Shown here: in pieces, positions 1 through 7,742 of the stretch | Position numbering within the stretch: the first letter of the stretch is position 1 | How the letters are laid out: the number at the start of each line of letters is the position of its first letter | From: Colwellia chukchiensis | GTDB taxonomy: Bacteria > Pseudomonadota > Gammaproteobacteria > Enterobacterales > Alteromonadaceae | Reading direction: 5' to 3' | Assembly (NCBI RefSeq): GCF_002104455.1 | Contig: NZ_NBOC01000020.1 | Location: 1 to 53,810 of the forward strand | DNA length: 53,810 nt | Program-made: the position numbers and the translations under genes | Notes under the pieces: model-generated | What the model was told of the DNA's origin: nothing | Seen by the model: the letters and a program-made list of their open reading frames with translations, nothing else | Database searches by the model: none

Positions 1-38
1 GCAGATATAAAACACTTCATACTTCCAGATAAAAGAAA

Positions 39-70
39 GCACCGAACGTTTCCACGTTCGGTGCTTTATA
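39..70. terminator. Bidirectional rho-independent terminator
   Basis: An 11-bp perfect stem (39-49 with 54-64) and a 4-base loop are followed by a T-rich tract on the plus strand and preceded by an A-rich tract, so it can work in both directions. On the minus strand it lies about 100 bases beyond the stop codon of the S10 peptidase gene and probably ends that transcript. Confidence 0.8.
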
Positions 71-161
71 TTCCGAGCCGATATCCGTTGCGATATAAGG
101 AATGATCCTTATCCGAACGGCATTAACCCTTAGGTGGCCTTTTTCATGTCGTTAGCATCAC

Positions 162-1685
162 TTAGTGTTTGCTGTGATATTTTGCTGGCGTGGTTTTATT
201 GGGCAAAGTTGCCTGCATAAAGTCACGAATATCCTGATTAGAGGCTTCTAGGTCTTGATAGCGTAAGTACATCATGTGTCCGCTGCGATAGCCTTTAAAC
301 GATAAGCGATCACGCATTTTACCGCTTGGGTCAAGCTGCCATAGTGTATATTTTGCATCGAAGTAATTCGTTGCACCATCATAATAACCGGCTTGTACCA
401 TGACATTAAGGTACGGGTTTTGCGCCATGGCTAGACGTAAATTTTCGCCAGTTTTATTTTTGCTTCTATCCCACGGATGCACATTACCAAACATGTTGTA
501 TTTGATGTCGGTTTTATAATTAAGCTCTTCACGCAAGTAATAATTGATGGCAGGAGTAAAGCTATGCAACCAAGAAGTGAGCTCGGCGTTATAGTCAGGG
601 CGACTGCCCGAAACTTTCTCATCTATGCCTAAGTAGCGTGAGTCTAAGCGACCTACAGTTTGTTCGCGATGACGAAGAATTTCTTTCCAAAAATATGAGG
701 CTTCAATATCTAAGTTATTGGCCAAAACAGTTTGCACCGATAAACCTGAATAGTGTGCCACTTGTTGTGCAATGCGCTGCTTTTCTTCCGCACTGATAAA
801 GCCACCTTTGGCGAGGGCGGGTAAGTATTGCTCGAGCGTAAATTGCTCAACTTCAGGTAAAATTTCTAACAAGTCGCGGTTTTGCAACTCGCTGCTTAGT
901 GCCTTGTGATACCAAGCGGTTGCCGCAAAGTAGGGTAGGCGATTAGCGGCTTTAACTGGACCGTCACGTTTGATACCAATATCGGTAGGCGAGACTAAAA
1001 TCACCCCGTTTAGGTACATCCATTGTCTTGCTTGTAACTCTAATGCTAAGCCAGAAACACGCGTGGTACCGTAACTTTCACCAATTAAGTATTTTGGCGA
1101 CTGCCAACGATTATTGCGACTGACAAAGGTGTTGATCCACTCCGCTAAGTATTTTACATCGGCGTTAACACCAAAAAACATTTTTTGCTGCTGCTCTTTT
1201 GAAGGCATTTTGCCGTCAGCGTCAGGTAAAACGCGAGAATAGCCAGTGTTGACCGGGTTAACAAAAACGATATCGGCAGTGTCTAGAATAGAAAACTCAT
1301 TGGTTTTGACACCATAAGGCTGTAGAGGAAAGCCTTCGCTGTCAACATTGAGCACTTTCGGGCCGGTATAGGCCACATGCATCCATACGGATGCGGAACC
1401 CGGGCCGCCATTAAATGAGATCAAAAGCGGGCGAGCGGCTCTGTTTTTTACTTTTGAGCGTTGATAATAAGTATAAAATAAGCTGGCAATCGGTTTGCCT
1501 TGCTCATCCCAAACTGGTTGTGTGCCGGTGGTGGCGGTATAGTCAAACGACTTACCATTGACTTTGGTGCTGTGGCTAGTGGTATTTTTTTCATCTATAG
1601 GTAACTGACGTGAAAACTCAGCATGGGCCCAAGGTGATAGTAATACAAGTAGACTTGATAAAATGATAATACGCCTGATGGTCAT
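162..1685 (-). CDS. Secreted S10-family serine carboxypeptidase-like peptidase
   Basis: A 507-residue exported peptidase of family S10 (alpha/beta hydrolase fold). Residues 1-22 form a signal peptide ending in AHA. The oxyanion-hole segment FNGGPGS is at about 91-97, the nucleophile Ser204 lies in GESYG, and the expected acid and base are Asp436 (GYYDGAT) and His470 (SGHMM), so the triad is complete. The start at 1685 has an AGGA element 8 bases upstream. It probably trims peptides from the C-terminus in the periplasm or outside the cell. The next gene upstream on the same strand is 120 bases away and unrelated, so it is probably transcribed alone. Family assignment is secure; the substrate is unknown. 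Confidence 0.93.
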   Translation of the reverse strand: MTIRRIIILSSLLVLLSPWAHAEFSRQLPIDEKNTTSHSTKVNGKSFDYTATTGTQPVWDEQGKPIASLFYTYYQRSKVKNRAARPLLISFNGGPGSASVWMHVAYTGPKVLNVDSEGFPLQPYGVKTNEFSILDTADIVFVNPVNTGYSRVLPDADGKMPSKEQQQKMFFGVNADVKYLAEWINTFVSRNNRWQSPKYLIGESYGTTRVSGLALELQARQWMYLNGVILVSPTDIGIKRDGPVKAANRLPYFAATAWYHKALSSELQNRDLLEILPEVEQFTLEQYLPALAKGGFISAEEKQRIAQQVAHYSGLSVQTVLANNLDIEASYFWKEILRHREQTVGRLDSRYLGIDEKVSGSRPDYNAELTSWLHSFTPAINYYLREELNYKTDIKYNMFGNVHPWDRSKNKTGENLRLAMAQNPYLNVMVQAGYYDGATNYFDAKYTLWQLDPSGKMRDRLSFKGYRSGHMMYLRYQDLEASNQDIRDFMQATLPNKTTPAKYHSKH

Positions 1686-1805
1686 GACAATATCCTTAAA
1701 TTAATTACCTTATTAGCCTACGTCAGCATGAGCAAAAAATCATACTTTATAGTTAAAAGGGTATTTTTAAGCGACTAACTACCGCATGCGTGTTGCACTA
1801 TCATG

Positions 1806-2402
1806 TTAGTCAACTGACGCCGTATTCAAATAAACCACAATTAAGTGATCGCCGCTAATTTGCATACTGTTTTTGTTAAGGTTGGTGATTTTGATCAGCT
1901 CACCGGCGGCGACAGTTTTTAGCGCTGTGTTGGGGTTATTTGGCGATAAAGCCGTTAACGTTACCGGATTAAATAAACTATAAATAAAGCAGATCTCACT
2001 GGCGGCAAGCGTAATGTCGGTGGCGTTAGGTTGACAATTTACCTTAGCGTTAACGCTGGCACTATCGGTAATAACATTAAAATCAGTGATCTCACCGGCA
2101 GGTAAATTGGCAACGGTTTTCGCGCCACCGTCAAATGTGGCAACATCAAGCAACTGCGTTAAGCGATCTATTTTATTGTCATCATGCTGCAAGTTGATGC
2201 CGTTACCATCAATCAGCACTAAATTACGCGTGTAGCCAGAGAAGTTGGAAAACACCCCATCTTCGCTGACCGTGGCCATGCTTAAGCGCCATTGAAAATT
2301 ATCTAAGCTTCCACCAGGGTTGATGGCCAGCTCAAGTGTTTCTCCTTTGCCGTTTTTCCATGGCACAGTAGTAAAGTGTTGCGGTGTAATAATTTCTATC
2401 AT
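1806..2402 (-). CDS. HutD/Ves family protein
   Basis: A 198-residue cupin-like protein of the HutD/Ves family. The N-terminus has the family signature PWKNGKGETLE followed by WRLSMATVSEDG and FSGYTRNLVLIDG. HutD proteins often lie in histidine-utilisation operons and Ves is a cold-inducible E. coli homologue. Their biochemical role is not settled. No hut genes are visible here, so a Ves-like stand-alone role is more likely. There is no signal peptide, hence cytosolic. The ribosome site is weak (GAG about 10 bases before the ATG). Confidence 0.88.
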   Translation of the reverse strand: MIEIITPQHFTTVPWKNGKGETLELAINPGGSLDNFQWRLSMATVSEDGVFSNFSGYTRNLVLIDGNGINLQHDDNKIDRLTQLLDVATFDGGAKTVANLPAGEITDFNVITDSASVNAKVNCQPNATDITLAASEICFIYSLFNPVTLTALSPNNPNTALKTVAAGELIKITNLNKNSMQISGDHLIVVYLNTASVD

Positions 2403-2633
2403 GGTTTAATATCTCAAGGTATTTGGGCAATTAAAAAGGCGTGCTAAGCGTTGGGCTAGTGTAGCGTGAATATCATGCCTTTACTTGTGTTTACTGTGTT
2501 TGCACTCAAAATTAGCTTTATTGTACGTTTATCCTCACTTTAGCACTGTTAAGTTGGCGAACAGATTGATTAACCGAAGCGGGGTTGCTAGCATTCGACG
2601 TGAATTCTTATGACTAAATAAAAGGAGATTATG

Positions 2634-3140
2634 GTGTTTAAAAAATCGTTAATGGCGTTGGCGTTTTTAACCTTGCCGCTAAGCGCTTCGGCAAACTGGT
2701 CAGCCGGAGGCGGCTATGCAAACTTGTCTGAAGATGATATTAAGTTTGGCGTGATATACGGCGCAGTGGGTTACGAGTTTGCTGAAACAGGCAGCGAATT
2801 CTCATTTATGCCAGAGCTGCGCTTAGGTACAGGTATTGATGACGACAAGGTGCCAGGCGTTGGTGGTGCTATTACAGTGGAAGTGACACGTTTTATCGCA
2901 CTATCAGTGCGTGGTCAGTATAACCACAACAGTGGCTTTTATGCCTATGTTATGCCTTCATATGCCAACTTAGAAGTAAAAGCGAGTTCATTTTATGGCT
3001 CTGCGAGTGATGACAGCTGGGAGTTAGGTTTAGGCGCAGGTTTGGGTAAAAAACTAAACGCTAATACCCGTGTTGAAGCTTCATATGAAAATTATGATGG
3101 TACAGACATGTGGACGGTTGCCTTTAAATACGCTTTTTAG
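2634..3140 (+). CDS. Small outer-membrane beta-barrel protein
   Basis: An exported protein of 168 residues. A signal peptide (MFKKSLMALAF... ending SASA) is followed by alternating hydrophobic/polar strands rich in Gly, Tyr and Ser and a C-terminal Phe (KYAF), typical of an eight-strand OmpA/OmpW-like barrel. Two starts are possible: ATG at 2631 lies only 3 bases from the GGAG element, while GTG at 2634 lies 6 bases away and gives a more typical signal peptide, so the GTG is preferred. Function is unknown. It is convergent with the cytochrome c4 gene. Confidence 0.75.
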   Translation: MFKKSLMALAFLTLPLSASANWSAGGGYANLSEDDIKFGVIYGAVGYEFAETGSEFSFMPELRLGTGIDDDKVPGVGGAITVEVTRFIALSVRGQYNHNSGFYAYVMPSYANLEVKASSFYGSASDDSWELGLGAGLGKKLNANTRVEASYENYDGTDMWTVAFKYAF

Positions 3141-3161
3141 CATTTTGATATTTATTACCGC

Positions 3162-3185
3162 TAGGGAAGCCAATTGGCTTCCCTA
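3162..3185. terminator. Perfect palindrome between convergent genes
   Basis: A 24-bp perfect palindrome (two 12-base arms, no spacer) sits between the stops of the beta-barrel gene and the cytochrome c4 gene. It can form the same hairpin in both transcripts and is probably a shared terminator, although the T-tract after it is short. Confidence 0.5.
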
Positions 3186-3215
3186 AATTATGCATAATAC
3201 TTCAAAATTAAGCGC

Positions 3216-3836
3216 TTATTTTAACGATGATATGTACTGGGCTAGTGCATCTATTTCTTCATCAGAAAGGTTAGCAGCAACGCCTTGCATCATAGCATTA
3301 AGGTCATTATTACGTGAGCCGTCGCGGAATTTTTTTAACTGACTTGCTAAGTATTCTACGTTTTGGCTAGCAAGGGCAGGAAAACCCGCACTTTCCATGC
3401 CTTTCCCGTTAATACCATGGCAAGCAACACAGGCAGTGACTTGCATCGCAGCATTGCCGCCTAAGTAAAGCTTTTTACCCAAGGCATTGTCGCTACCGTT
3501 ACCTGCGTTAATTGTTTTGCTGGCATAAAATGCCGCTAAATCGGCGATATCTTGTTCACTAAGGCCCATGGCCATACCACCCATAACAGGGTCGACACGA
3601 CCAGACTTGCCACCTGTGGTCATTGCCAATTTAAATTCAGTTAATTGCTTTGCTAAGTAAGTTGCACTTTGTCCTGCTAATTTAGGGTACATGGTAACTG
3701 GGCTGTTACCGTCAGCACCATGACACGCAGCACACATAGCGGCTTTATTTTCACCTGCAGCGGCATTACCTTCAACCGCTTGGGCAGTGGTTACTGCGCT
3801 TAATCCGAATAAAACAGTCATGATAAATTTTTTCAT
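3216..3836 (-). CDS. Diheme cytochrome c4
   Basis: A 206-residue periplasmic cytochrome c4. A signal peptide (1-20, ending AQA) is followed by two class I cytochrome c domains with CXXCH haem sites at 35-39 (CAACH) and 136-140 (CVACH). Each domain has the YPKLAGQ or FPALASQ segment and a distal Met region (PVMGGMA, LNAMMQG), as expected of the family. Cytochrome c4 carries electrons to terminal oxidases or denitrification enzymes. It lies downstream of a four-haem relative, but a terminator at about 4000 suggests separate transcription. The nearby divergent engB is a common arrangement in gammaproteobacteria. Confidence 0.93.
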   Translation of the reverse strand: MKKFIMTVLFGLSAVTTAQAVEGNAAAGENKAAMCAACHGADGNSPVTMYPKLAGQSATYLAKQLTEFKLAMTTGGKSGRVDPVMGGMAMGLSEQDIADLAAFYASKTINAGNGSDNALGKKLYLGGNAAMQVTACVACHGINGKGMESAGFPALASQNVEYLASQLKKFRDGSRNNDLNAMMQGVAANLSDEEIDALAQYISSLK

Positions 3837-3996
3837 TAGCTTGGTCTCTGCTTGTCATTGATACGAAAAAGAAAGGTTAACTTGTTCGCGGTTGCGATTA
3901 TTATAACTTTGGCATTCTACACGAATTTAGTAAATGTGAAATATTGGCGTTAAAAAATCAATGAAATCGTGCGTAATTAGATGGCCATTTAGAAGT

Positions 3997-4025
3997 AAAA
4001 AAGCAGCGACGATCGCTGCTTTTTG
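3997..4025. terminator. Bidirectional terminator between the two cytochrome genes
   Basis: An 8-bp stem (4002-4009 with 4013-4020) with a 3-base loop is flanked by T-rich tracts on both strands. On the minus strand it lies about 40 bases after the stop of the tetraheme cytochrome and so separates it from the c4 gene. Confidence 0.75.
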
Positions 4026-4061
4026 GTTTTTGTCTTAGCTATTGCAACTACAGGGCGCTGA

Positions 4062-5294
4062 TTACTTCATTGCCGCCATGTATTTTGCTAATTCATCAAT
4101 ATCACTGGCTGATAAGCTTGAGGTCACGCTTTGCATCATAGTGTTGTAGTCATTATCACGTTGCCCTTGTTTGAACTTTAATAGTTGGGCTTTTAGGTAA
4201 GCTTCGTTTTGTCCTGCAATAGCTGGAAAGCCAGCGTTAGGCATACCTTTACCGTTCACGCCATGACAGGCAACACAAGCCGTGACTTTGCCTTTAATGC
4301 TGACATCACCACCAAAGTAAATTTTCTTACCAATATCTGAGCTAGGTAAGTCGGCAGTGACAAGCTTTTGTGCAGCAAAGTAACTGGCAATCTCTTGCAT
4401 GTCTTGATCACTTAGTGCGGCGGCCATAGGCGCCATAACAGGGTCTTTACGCGCACCTGATTTAAATTCTTGCAGTTGTTTAACTAGGTATTGCGCATTT
4501 TGTCCAGCAAGTTTTGGATAAATGGCAACTGGGCTGTTGCCATCGTTACCGTGACATGCGGCACAAGTTGCGGCTTTTGCTTTACCGGCAATCACTTCAT
4601 CAGTGATCGCTGCACTTGGCGCAACTTTACGTGACTTTATGTGCGCTACTGCGGCTGGGTCGGCAAAATACGCCGCCATGTCAGCAATATCATCTTCGGT
4701 CATAGCACCAGCAAATTGGTTCATGGCGTAGTTAGTACGCGCTTTATTTTTAAAGTTATGTAATTGCTTGGCAATATATTCAGGATGCTGATTAGCCAGG
4801 TTAGGGTAGATCAATACTTCACTGTGACCTTCTTTTCCGTGACAATCGATACAAGCCGCAATACTGCGAGACGCGTCACCTAATTCATAAAGGCTTTTGC
4901 CTGCAGCAGGGTCTGGTACATATGCTGCTGGTGCGGCTGTTGCTGGGCTACCCGTGTCAGTCGCAGCTGCCTCTGGGCTAGCACCGTCACGCGGTAAACT
5001 GGCAAAGTAGGCGGCAACGTCTGCCATGTCTTGCTCAGGAAGACCGGCGGCCATAGGCGCCATTAACGCATCGTTACGATCTCCATTTTTAAACGCTTTT
5101 AATTGTTTAACAATATAATCTGCATGTTGACCGGCTAGGTTAGGAAAGTTGTCGGCCGCGCCGATACCATTGGCACCATGACAGGCAGCACAAGTAGCCG
5201 CTTTAGTTTTACCTGCGCTAGCATCGCCTGATGCCGCGACAGCGATATTAATACCAAATAGGGTTAAAACTAGCGAAATTAAAATGTGTTTCAT
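4062..5294 (-). CDS. Tetraheme cytochrome c (two fused c4 units)
   Basis: A 410-residue exported protein with a signal peptide (1-20, ending AVA) and four haem sites: CAACH 35-39, CIDCH 148-152, CAACH 244-248 and CVACH 340-344. The spacing is two c4-like pairs in tandem joined by an Ala/Lys/Val linker near 215-235. A Pro/Ala/Thr-rich linker lies at about 103-128. Cytochrome c4 normally has two haems and about 200 residues, so this is a duplicated and fused form. The third and fourth units closely resemble the separate c4 downstream. The start has a GAGAG element 7 bases upstream. It is probably a periplasmic electron carrier; partners are unknown. Confidence 0.9.
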   Translation of the reverse strand: MKHILISLVLTLFGINIAVAASGDASAGKTKAATCAACHGANGIGAADNFPNLAGQHADYIVKQLKAFKNGDRNDALMAPMAAGLPEQDMADVAAYFASLPRDGASPEAAATDTGSPATAAPAAYVPDPAAGKSLYELGDASRSIAACIDCHGKEGHSEVLIYPNLANQHPEYIAKQLHNFKNKARTNYAMNQFAGAMTEDDIADMAAYFADPAAVAHIKSRKVAPSAAITDEVIAGKAKAATCAACHGNDGNSPVAIYPKLAGQNAQYLVKQLQEFKSGARKDPVMAPMAAALSDQDMQEIASYFAAQKLVTADLPSSDIGKKIYFGGDVSIKGKVTACVACHGVNGKGMPNAGFPAIAGQNEAYLKAQLLKFKQGQRDNDYNTMMQSVTSSLSASDIDELAKYMAAMK

Positions 5295-5455
5295 AACAAA
5301 ACTCTCAACATGCTTTTTGTATTTTTATTGAATTGATTCAATAAGCCGAAAAAAATTGCCGACATCATACACCAATAATGGACTTTAGAGGGGGTTTTAG
5401 CGAAAAAAAGTTGCTTAATATTTAATACAATTGCATCTTTAATGTCAAAAAACGA

Positions 5456-5461
5456 TATAAT
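5456..5461 (+). promoter_or_regulatory. Likely -10 element of engB
   Basis: A consensus TATAAT lies 31 bases before the engB start codon. A TTGCAT at 5431 could be its -35 element but the spacer would be 19 bases, slightly long. Confidence 0.4.
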
Positions 5462-5492
5462 GCGGTTTTTATTACTAGCTTGGATCTAAATC

Positions 5493-6143
5493 TTGTCTAC
5501 TACAGCCATTCACCTTAACAAAGCGACTTTTACCATTAGCGCACCCGATATTCGTCGTTTACCCGCTGATAGCGGTATTGAAGTGGCTTTTGCTGGTCGT
5601 TCAAACGCCGGTAAGTCAAGCGCGTTAAATACCCTAACTAATCAAAAAAGCTTAGCGCGTACCAGTAAAACACCGGGCCGCACACAGTTGATTAATATTT
5701 TCGAAATTGCCGAAAACAAACGTTTAGTGGACTTACCTGGCTATGGCTTTGCCAAAGTGCCGATGGAAATGAAGAAAAAATGGCAAAAAGCGCTAGGAGA
5801 GTATTTAGAAAAACGTGAGTGCTTAAAAGGTTTAGTGATCTTAATGGATATAAGGCACCCGTTAAAAGATTTGGATATGGACCTTATTCAATGGGCGGCA
5901 GACAGTGACTTACCTGTGTTAGCGCTATTAACAAAAAGTGATAAGTTGTCACAAGGGAAAGTCAGCGCGCAAGTATTAGCGGTAAAAAAACAGCTAGCTA
6001 CACTCAATGCCGATATAAAAGTACAGGCATTTTCATCACTTAAACGCACAGGTGCTGTGCAAGCAGATGCGATTATTTGTCAGTGGTTTCAAGATCAAGA
6101 TAATGCCGCCGTAAGCGATGAGCTTGATAGCAGCGACGCATAA
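5493..6143 (+). CDS. engB: Ribosome biogenesis GTPase EngB (YihA/YsxC)
   Basis: A 216-residue GTPase needed for maturation of the large ribosomal subunit. Visible G motifs are G1 GRSNAGKS (35-42), the G2 region with TPGRTQ (60-65), G3 DLPGYG (80-85) and G4 TKSD (147-150). The length is normal for the family. The start is a TTG at 5493: no upstream in-frame ATG gives the family N-terminus. It is divergent from the cytochrome genes and followed by its own terminator. Confidence 0.95.
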   Translation: MSTTAIHLNKATFTISAPDIRRLPADSGIEVAFAGRSNAGKSSALNTLTNQKSLARTSKTPGRTQLINIFEIAENKRLVDLPGYGFAKVPMEMKKKWQKALGEYLEKRECLKGLVILMDIRHPLKDLDMDLIQWAADSDLPVLALLTKSDKLSQGKVSAQVLAVKKQLATLNADIKVQAFSSLKRTGAVQADAIICQWFQDQDNAAVSDELDSSDA

Positions 6144-6161
6144 TGGTTATTATTTGCTAAT

Positions 6162-6191
6162 AAAAACGCCGCAAATGTTGCGGCGTTTTTT
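6162..6191. terminator. Terminator between engB and msrA (convergent)
   Basis: A 10-bp stem (6165-6174 with 6178-6187), a 3-base loop, a T-run after it on the plus strand and an A-run before it. It ends engB and can also end the msrB-msrA transcript. Confidence 0.85.
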
Positions 6192-6222
6192 GCTTTGAAA
6201 GCTTACGGCTTTCACATTGATA

Positions 6223-6720
6223 TTATGACTCTGGCAATTGCCAATCAGGGCGCGGGAAGTGGCAAGTGTAGCCGTGAGGCACACGCTGTAAATAATCTTG
6301 ATGTTCTACTTCTGCGGGCCAAAAATCGCCCACTGGCGCTACTTCGGTAACCACTTTACCTGGCCAAAGCCCTGACGCTTCAACATCTGTAATGGTTTTT
6401 TCAGCCATGGCTTTTTGTGCATCGCTGGTGTAATAAATTGCGGAACGATAAGCGCGGCCATGATCATTACCCTGCCGATTTTCAGTTGTTGGATCATGAA
6501 TTTGGAAGAAATAAGCAAGAATTTTGCGGTAGCTGATTTCGCTGCTATCAAAATATATTTCTAACGCTTCAGCGTGATCGCCATGATTTTGATAAGTGGC
6601 ATTTTCAGTATCGCCACCTGAATAGCCGGCACACGTTTTGATGACCCCAGGCAATTGCCGAATCAGCTCTTGCATGCCCCAAAAGCAACCACCAGCCAAT
6701 ACCGCGCGTTCTATGGTCAT
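6223..6720 (-). CDS. msrA: Peptide methionine sulfoxide reductase MsrA
   Basis: A 165-residue cytosolic enzyme that reduces the S-epimer of methionine sulfoxide. The catalytic Cys12 lies in the signature GGCFWGM, followed by GYSGG and a C-terminal Cys in GYTCHF that can act as resolving residue. It follows msrB by 3 bases, and its GAGGAG ribosome site lies inside the last codons of msrB, so the two are translationally coupled. Confidence 0.95.
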   Translation of the reverse strand: MTIERAVLAGGCFWGMQELIRQLPGVIKTCAGYSGGDTENATYQNHGDHAEALEIYFDSSEISYRKILAYFFQIHDPTTENRQGNDHGRAYRSAIYYTSDAQKAMAEKTITDVEASGLWPGKVVTEVAPVGDFWPAEVEHQDYLQRVPHGYTCHFPRPDWQLPES

Positions 6721-6723
6721 AGT

Positions 6724-7167
6724 TTACTCCTCTACATAGCTTAAATAATCTTGATAACCTGCTGCAACCATATCATCACGATGGATAAACTTCAGCGATG
6801 CAGAATTTATACAATAACGTAAACCACCTTGCGCAACCGGGCCGTCATTAAAAACATGACCTAAATGGCTATCACCGTGTGTAGAGCGTACTTCGGTACG
6901 AAGCATACCATGTGATTGATCAGTTAACTCTTGCACGTTGTCGTTAGAAATTGGCTGGGTAAAACTTGGCCAACCACAACCGGCATCAAATTTAGTGCTA
7001 GAGGCAAATAAAGGCTCGCCAGAAACAATATCCACATAAATACCTGGGGCGGTGTTTTCTAGTAACTCGCCAGTCCAAGGTCGCTCAGTTCCATTTTCTT
7101 GGGTGACACGATATTGCTCAGCCGATAAGGCAGCAATAGCGGCGCTAGACTTTTTATATTCAGGCAT
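6724..7167 (-). CDS. msrB: Peptide methionine sulfoxide reductase MsrB, zinc-free type
   Basis: A 147-residue enzyme that reduces the R-epimer of methionine sulfoxide. It keeps the DAGCGWPSF motif (Cys64, candidate resolving residue), HLGHVF and RYCINSASL (catalytic Cys119). The two CXXC pairs that bind zinc in E. coli MsrB are absent: the matching positions read DIVSGEPLF and [10 protein letters not shown]. It therefore belongs to the zinc-free form, as in the Neisseria PilB domain. The start has AAGGAG 5 bases upstream. It is the first gene of msrB-msrA. Confidence 0.95.
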   Translation of the reverse strand: MPEYKKSSAAIAALSAEQYRVTQENGTERPWTGELLENTAPGIYVDIVSGEPLFASSTKFDAGCGWPSFTQPISNDNVQELTDQSHGMLRTEVRSTHGDSHLGHVFNDGPVAQGGLRYCINSASLKFIHRDDMVAAGYQDYLSYVEE

Positions 7168-7424
7168 AGGTACTCCTTAGTGGGTGCATACAAACAACGC
7201 TGCTTGCAATATATCGTGATAGCTAGCGCTAAACAATAGACCTGAAAATGGTCACTTAATTTCACTAATTCTGAGCATAAGTGCAGTTTAGGGCAATTTA
7301 CTATTTAATCGCAGGGCTAAGGCATAGTGTTGAACATAAGCTAATGCCAATATTGGTTAGCAGCGGTAGTGGTTATGAGTAATTTCAACACCAGCTCGTG
7401 CTCATCGACGTAAAAAATAGCCAT

Positions 7425-7540
7425 AAAAAAACCGATGGCTAAAGTGGCCATCGGCGTAGTTAGCTTTGGGGAAGCTATAATTCAAAATTAATACAACAGG
7501 CGTTCTAACGAGAACAAAGAGATTATAGAGCATCAGCTCT
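7425..7540 (-). ncRNA. Candidate FNR-activated small RNA
   Basis: No protein gene occupies 7168-7610. On the minus strand a perfect FNR box (7570-7583) stands upstream of a TACAAT -10 element (7549-7544). The predicted start near 7537 puts the box centre at about -40, as in FNR-dependent promoters. The RNA of about 110 nt would contain a stem-loop at 7502-7515, a second at 7461-7477 with a C-rich loop (CCCCA) able to pair with ribosome-binding sites, and a strong terminator at 7426-7452. The layout recalls enterobacterial FnrS, but no sequence identity is claimed. It could instead be a leader of msrB, although the terminator argues against that. Confidence 0.55.
7426..7455 (-). terminator. 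Terminator of the candidate small RNA
   Basis: On the minus strand an inverted repeat containing GATGGC/GCCATC with a 6-base loop is followed directly by seven T residues. It has no plus-strand gene to serve and lies about 260 bases before msrB, so it defines the end of a short separate transcript. Confidence 0.75.
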
Positions 7541-7545
7541 ATAAT
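7522..7545. repeat. Inverted repeat overlapping the sRNA promoter
   Basis: Two perfect 10-base arms (7522-7531 and 7536-7545) around 4 bases. It overlaps the predicted -10 element and start site of the candidate sRNA, so it could be an operator or form the 5' hairpin of the RNA. Confidence 0.4.
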
Positions 7546-7569
7546 TGTAAAGTATTTACACTAATAAGC

Positions 7570-7583
7570 TTGATTTAAATCAA
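7570..7583. promoter_or_regulatory. Perfect FNR box
   Basis: The 14 bases match the FNR consensus TTGAT-N4-ATCAA exactly. The site lies about 33 bases upstream of the predicted minus-strand start of the candidate sRNA and 27 bases outside the left end of the transposon. Confidence 0.65.
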
Positions 7584-7610
7584 ATGAGTGTGGTTATGGG
7601 GGTGTGGAGG

Positions 7611-7735
7611 TGTCATAAATAATGAGAATGGTGTCAACAAATGAGAATTTGTGACTACGCATAATGTTTGAGATTAACAATCACTGAATTCCATTACTTA
7701 GTTAATCCGTCTGTCATGGCTGAAATAAGAGAAGG
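7611..7735 (+). repeat. Left end of the Tn7-like element with TnsB-type sites
   Basis: Three related motifs begin TGTCA and contain an ATGAGAA- or AAGAGAA-like core: 7611-7631, 7632-7651 (directly adjacent) and 7712-7735. Repeated 20-22 bp transposase-binding sites at each end are the hallmark of Tn7-like elements. Confidence 0.55.
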
Positions 7736-7742
7736 CTAAAAT

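Noticed and set aside
7425-7583. Spot 42 RNA, which lies next to engB in many gammaproteobacteria
   Set aside because: The sequence does not resemble Spot 42 as I recall it, it is over 1 kb from engB, and the FNR box points to different control.
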